NCBI GenBank assembly: GCA_945870035.1
Contig: CAMBQQ010000016.1
Location: 1 to 51,317, forward strand
Source: Rhizobium sp. Q54
Lineage (GTDB): Bacteria; Pseudomonadota; Alphaproteobacteria; Rhizobiales; Xanthobacteraceae
Reading direction: 5' to 3'
DNA: 51,317 nucleotides
Shown: positions 48,572 through 51,317 of the stretch, piece after piece
How the letters are laid out: the number at the start of each line of letters is the position of its first letter
Position numbering within the stretch: position 1 is the first letter of the stretch
Notes under the pieces: generated by a model
Databases searched by the model: none
Told to the model about the DNA's origin: nothing
Seen by the model: the letters and a program-made list of their open reading frames with translations, nothing else
Position numbers and translations under genes: made by a program

Positions 48572-48649
48572 CGGGGCGTAGCGCAGCCCGGTTAGCGCAC
48601 TTGTCTGGGAGACAAGGGGTCGTGAGTTCAAATCTCGCCGCCCCGACCA
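48572..48649 (+). tRNA. tRNA-Pro (anticodon GGG)
   Basis: A full cloverleaf is present. The acceptor stem is CGGGGCG / CGCCCCG, the D stem GCGC / GCGC, the anticodon arm CTTGT-CTGGGAG-ACAAG with GGG at positions 34-36, and the T arm GTGAG-TTCAAAT-CTCGC. A discriminator A and an encoded CCA follow. It has 78 nt with CCA. Confidence 0.97.
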
Positions 48650-48735
48650 ATTTAGCCTTTTAATTCAATAGGTAGCAGGCGCCGGCAACGGCGCCGACCG
48701 GTTCGCCGCCGCCAGGCCCCAGATCAGTCCCATGA

Positions 48736-49929
48736 TCAGAAAAAATGGCGCCAGTGGTCGGTGTCGATGATGAAGCCTTCCAGCACGACGCCGAAGAACG
48801 CGCCGATGAAGGCAATGGCGTAGCCCTGCCAGGGCGACGGCGTCAGCGCATTGCGAAATCCGACCCATAGAGTCGACAGCACCAGCAGCAGATAGGCGCA
48901 GCCGCCGGCCCAGCCATAGACCAGGAAGGCCTGTAGATAGACGTTGTGCTGTTGCAGGCCGTAGCGGTCGGCGAAACCGAAAGGGCCCATCCCGTTCGGA
49001 TGATCGAGCACCGACGACATCGCCAGTTCTTGCAACACGAAACGGCCGCCGGTGCCGACGTCGTAGCTTTGGATAAGCTGTGCGCGTTGCGTGAACATGC
49101 CGCCGAGCGACGTGGTCGACAACAGCACGATTAAAAGGACGATGAGCGCGGCGATTCCGGCAAGGCTGAGACCGAGGATACGCACGCGCGCCTTCGGCGA
49201 CGGCGCCGTAAGAAAGTCGAGCGCGATTACCACGGCCAGGCTGACGGCGAAATGAAACCAAGCGCTGCGCGAGAAGCTCAGCAGCAGACCGAACATGATG
49301 AGTCCGGCCAACATCAACTTGAATAATTCGATGCGTCGGCTGATCATGGGCTCCAGCAGCATCAAGGCTGGCAGGATGAGGAACGGTCCATAAACATTGG
49401 GGTCCTTGAACATGCCGGTGGCGCGGTCATACAGCGTAAACATGCCGGCGCCTGGCACCAGGTGGAAATAGCCGATGATGCCGCAGGTTGCCGTGATCGC
49501 CGCCGCGATGACATACGCGGTGCGGAAGGTGGCCAGCCGCGCCGCGGTATTGCTGCCGAAGACGACCGCGAACAGAATCGCCGCGCCGGCCATATAGACT
49601 GATGTCACCGCATATTGAACCGCTTCTTTCTGGTCCGGCGTGTTGAGCAGCGTCATCAGGCCAAACACGTTCCATGCGATCAGAAGCGCGAAGGGCACCA
49701 GCAAGATGCGATGAAAGCGCACGCCTGCGCCAAGCGCGGCGATGCCGAGCAGGCCCATCAGCGCGTCATGCGGCGAAGGTTCGATAAAGGCGACGCAGCT
49801 CGCCAGCACGGCGAGGAACAGGACCGCGATCAGCAGTCGCTCACGAAATGGAACGGCAATCGGCGCACGCGCATAAGGCAGCGCAGACGGTGCATAGGCC
49901 ACCGCCGGTATGGCCGCGGGCGCGGCCAT
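48736..49929 (-). CDS. O-antigen ligase family protein, frameshifted at its 3' end
   Basis: This is a polytopic membrane protein of the Wzy/WaaL type involved in surface polysaccharide polymerisation or ligation. About ten helices are visible. The large periplasmic loop contains GGRFVLQELAMSSVLDHPN and the His-containing GLQQHNVYLQAF, the usual landmark. The frame ends abruptly at IIDTDHWRHFF after a run of six T. With one more T the frame would continue as LIMGLIWGLAAANRSAPLPA and stop at 48665, a natural end. So the gene is probably 48665-49929 with a one-base loss near 48738-48743. The start could be TTG 49947, which overlaps the previous stop. Confidence 0.8.
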   Translation of the reverse strand: MAAPAAIPAVAYAPSALPYARAPIAVPFRERLLIAVLFLAVLASCVAFIEPSPHDALMGLLGIAALGAGVRFHRILLVPFALLIAWNVFGLMTLLNTPDQKEAVQYAVTSVYMAGAAILFAVVFGSNTAARLATFRTAYVIAAAITATCGIIGYFHLVPGAGMFTLYDRATGMFKDPNVYGPFLILPALMLLEPMISRRIELFKLMLAGLIMFGLLLSFSRSAWFHFAVSLAVVIALDFLTAPSPKARVRILGLSLAGIAALIVLLIVLLSTTSLGGMFTQRAQLIQSYDVGTGGRFVLQELAMSSVLDHPNGMGPFGFADRYGLQQHNVYLQAFLVYGWAGGCAYLLLVLSTLWVGFRNALTPSPWQGYAIAFIGAFFGVVLEGFIIDTDHWRHFF

Positions 49930-49943
49930 ATCGTGAGCGGTGA

Positions 49944-51317
49944 TCAATAGGCATTCTCGGTCTTCAGCAGGGCAAAAGGCGTGCGCGCCAGAATGTAGAG
50001 ATCGAGCAGCACCGACCAGTTTTCGATGTAATAGAGATCGTGCTCGACGCGGTTCTGGATCTTGTCATGCGTGTCGGTTTCGCCGCGCCAGCCATTGATC
50101 TGGGCCCAGCCGGTGATGCCCGGCTTGACGCGATGGCGGGCGAAATAGCCATCGACCGCCTCGGCGTAGAGGCGCGCTTCGGCCTTGGCATTGACCGCGT
50201 GCGGACGTGGGCCGACCAGCGACAGATTGCCGTTGAACACCACATTGATGAGCTGCGGCAGTTCATCGAGGCTGGTCTTGCGGATAAAGCGGCCGACGCG
50301 GGTGACGCGCGGGTCGTCCTTGGTGACGAGCTTGCTGGCGCCGGCGTCGGCCATGTCGGTGTACATCGAGCGGAATTTGTAGACTTCGACCAGATCGTTG
50401 TTGAAGCCGTAGCGCTTCTGCTTGAATAGCACCGGGCCGCGGCTGTCGAGCTTGATGGCGAGCGCGACAAGCGCCAGCAACGGCAAGGCCGCGATGAGCG
50501 CGAGTGCGCCGATGATCTTGTCGAACAGCCATTTCATCACGACGTCCCAATCGGCAATCGGCCGGTCGAACACGTCGATCACCGGCACCTTGCCGATATA
50601 GGAGTAGGAGCGCGGGCGGAATTGCAGCTTGTTGGTATGTGCGGCGAGACGAATGTCGAGCGGCAGTACCCACAATTTTTTGAGCATTTGCAGGATGCGG
50701 TTTTCCGCGGAGATCGGCAGCGAGAAGATCACCAGATCGACGCGGGTGCGGCGCCCGAACTCGACGAGATCGCTGACATTGCCGAGCTTCGGCTCGCCGG
50801 CGCAATCGCCGCCGCCGCGCTCGCCGGTGCGGTCGTCGAACCAGCCGATGATCTCGATGCCGGTGTCTTTCTGCGCGCGCAGTTCCTTGATGACACGCTC
50901 GCCCGGCTCGCCGCCGCCGACGATGACGGTGCGGCGGGTGAGGCGGCCTTCGCGCGTCCATTTGCGCACGGCGTAGAACAGCATCTTGCGCGAGAAGATC
51001 AGCGCCGCGAGCCCGGCGATGAAATAGACGCCGAGCCACAGCCGCGAAAACATGTCGCCGGCCTTGAGGAAGAACGACGCGCCGATGGCAATCAGGAAGA
51101 CCACCGACCACGCCGAGGCGAGCCGCATATATTGCTTCTCGTGGCCGCGGAAGGCGTGAACGTGATAAATTTCCGAAATGCCGCCGACATTGGTGGCGAT
51201 CAGCGGTACGCCACCGGCGGCGGCCTCAAGCACCACATAGGGCAGGGATTCGTAGCGCGACGGCACCACCATGACGCGGCCGAGCTTGAGCGCGAGCCTG
51301 CCCGGCATGGCCGGCTT
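49944..51317 (-). CDS. Undecaprenyl-phosphate sugar phosphotransferase fused to GT4 fragment (5' truncated by window)
   Basis: The main part is a polyprenyl glycosylphosphotransferase that starts an exopolysaccharide repeat unit by loading a sugar phosphate on undecaprenyl phosphate. Two helices lie near residues 62-83 and 88-110 (counted from ATG 51308). The CoA-binding-like middle domain includes [19 protein letters not shown]. The last helix is followed by the catalytic domain with [30 protein letters not shown] and [14 protein letters not shown]. The first 48 residues do not belong: [20 protein letters not shown] and [14 protein letters not shown] are the nucleotide-sugar site of a GT4 glycosyltransferase. 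The junction is at about 51163, and the usual N-terminal helices are missing. The frame stays open to the window edge. Its stop overlaps the next gene's possible TTG start. Confidence 0.85.
   Translation of the reverse strand, partial: KPAMPGRLALKLGRVMVVPSRYESLPYVVLEAAAGGVPLIATNVGGISEIYHVHAFRGHEKQYMRLASAWSVVFLIAIGASFFLKAGDMFSRLWLGVYFIAGLAALIFSRKMLFYAVRKWTREGRLTRRTVIVGGGEPGERVIKELRAQKDTGIEIIGWFDDRTGERGGGDCAGEPKLGNVSDLVEFGRRTRVDLVIFSLPISAENRILQMLKKLWVLPLDIRLAAHTNKLQFRPRSYSYIGKVPVIDVFDRPIADWDVVMKWLFDKIIGALALIAALPLLALVALAIKLDSRGPVLFKQKRYGFNNDLVEVYKFRSMYTDMADAGASKLVTKDDPRVTRVGRFIRKTSLDELPQLINVVFNGNLSLVGPRPHAVNAKAEARLYAEAVDGYFARHRVKPGITGWAQINGWRGETDTHDKIQNRVEHDLYYIENWSVLLDLYILARTPFALLKTENAY

Noticed and set aside
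48441..48650. 69-aa minus-strand ORF with MVGAARFELTTPCLPDK
   Set aside because: It is the antisense of tRNA-Pro, a familiar false gene over tRNA loci.

Overview
This is a stretch of core chromosome from a high-GC alphaproteobacterium of the order Hyphomicrobiales (Rhizobiales), most like the Bradyrhizobium / Rhodopseudomonas / Pseudolabrys branch. The case rests on gene order (rpoZ-rsh-pdxJ-acpS-lepB-rnc-era-recO; glyA-nrdR-ribD-ribE-ribH-nusB-thiL; plsX-fabH-ihfA-merR), on alphaproteobacterial versions of the proteins (Mg-type HemB, LdtR, Bpt, DUF177, ubiquinol-cytochrome c chaperone), and on several palindromic intergenic repeats of a style common in that group. The assignment comes from reading the sequence, not from a database search. 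I see no insertion sequence, integrase, prophage, plasmid function or CRISPR array.

Layout. 1-8 kb: RNA polymerase omega, the (p)ppGpp synthetase/hydrolase, then a tightly packed run for pyridoxal phosphate, ACP activation, signal peptidase, RNase III, Era and RecO. 8-13.4 kb: a small secreted Cys/Arg-rich protein, topoisomerase IV ParC, and a CPA2-type cation/proton antiporter with Usp-like cytosolic domains. 13.5-17.1 kb: a complete SitABCD-type Mn/Fe ABC importer behind a 17-bp Fur/Mur-like operator. 17.1-20.3 kb: Bpt, an RDD membrane protein, threonine dehydratase and two small convergent genes. 20.5-24.1 kb: an orphan molybdenum hydroxylase large subunit, a 176-bp palindromic element, and hemB. 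24.2-28.2 kb: a valine-degradation operon (isobutyryl-CoA dehydrogenase, 3-hydroxyisobutyryl-CoA hydrolase, 3-hydroxyisobutyrate dehydrogenase) with two small membrane proteins woven between the enzymes by overlapping stop/start codons. 28.4-35 kb: LdtR, then one-carbon, riboflavin and thiamine genes. 35-38 kb: an FMN alpha-hydroxyacid oxidase, an MFS transporter and a small DUF6894-like gene with a likely frameshift. 38-38.8 kb: an 830-bp non-coding stretch with a candidate structured RNA and a palindromic repeat. 38.8-45.4 kb: a proton-pumping pyrophosphatase, BamE, the ubiquinol-cytochrome c chaperone, DUF177, PlsX, FabH and IHF-alpha. 45.5-48.5 kb: a MerR regulator and a crotonase/hydroxyacyl-CoA dehydrogenase pair. 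48.6-51.3 kb: tRNA-Pro(GGG), then two exopolysaccharide genes on the minus strand. One of these (O-antigen ligase) is broken by a frameshift in a T run. The other (undecaprenyl-phosphate sugar transferase) carries the tail of a GT4 glycosyltransferase fused in frame at its N-terminus.

Most of the window is ordinary housekeeping sequence. The parts worth a second look are the GT4/sugar-transferase chimera, the structured RNA candidate at 38122-38295, the twin 26-bp perfect palindromes at 22947-23009, the operator between the antiporter and the metal importer, the charged linker in the antiporter, and three places where one missing base would restore a natural reading frame. Those three suggest either real gene decay or base-level assembly errors.
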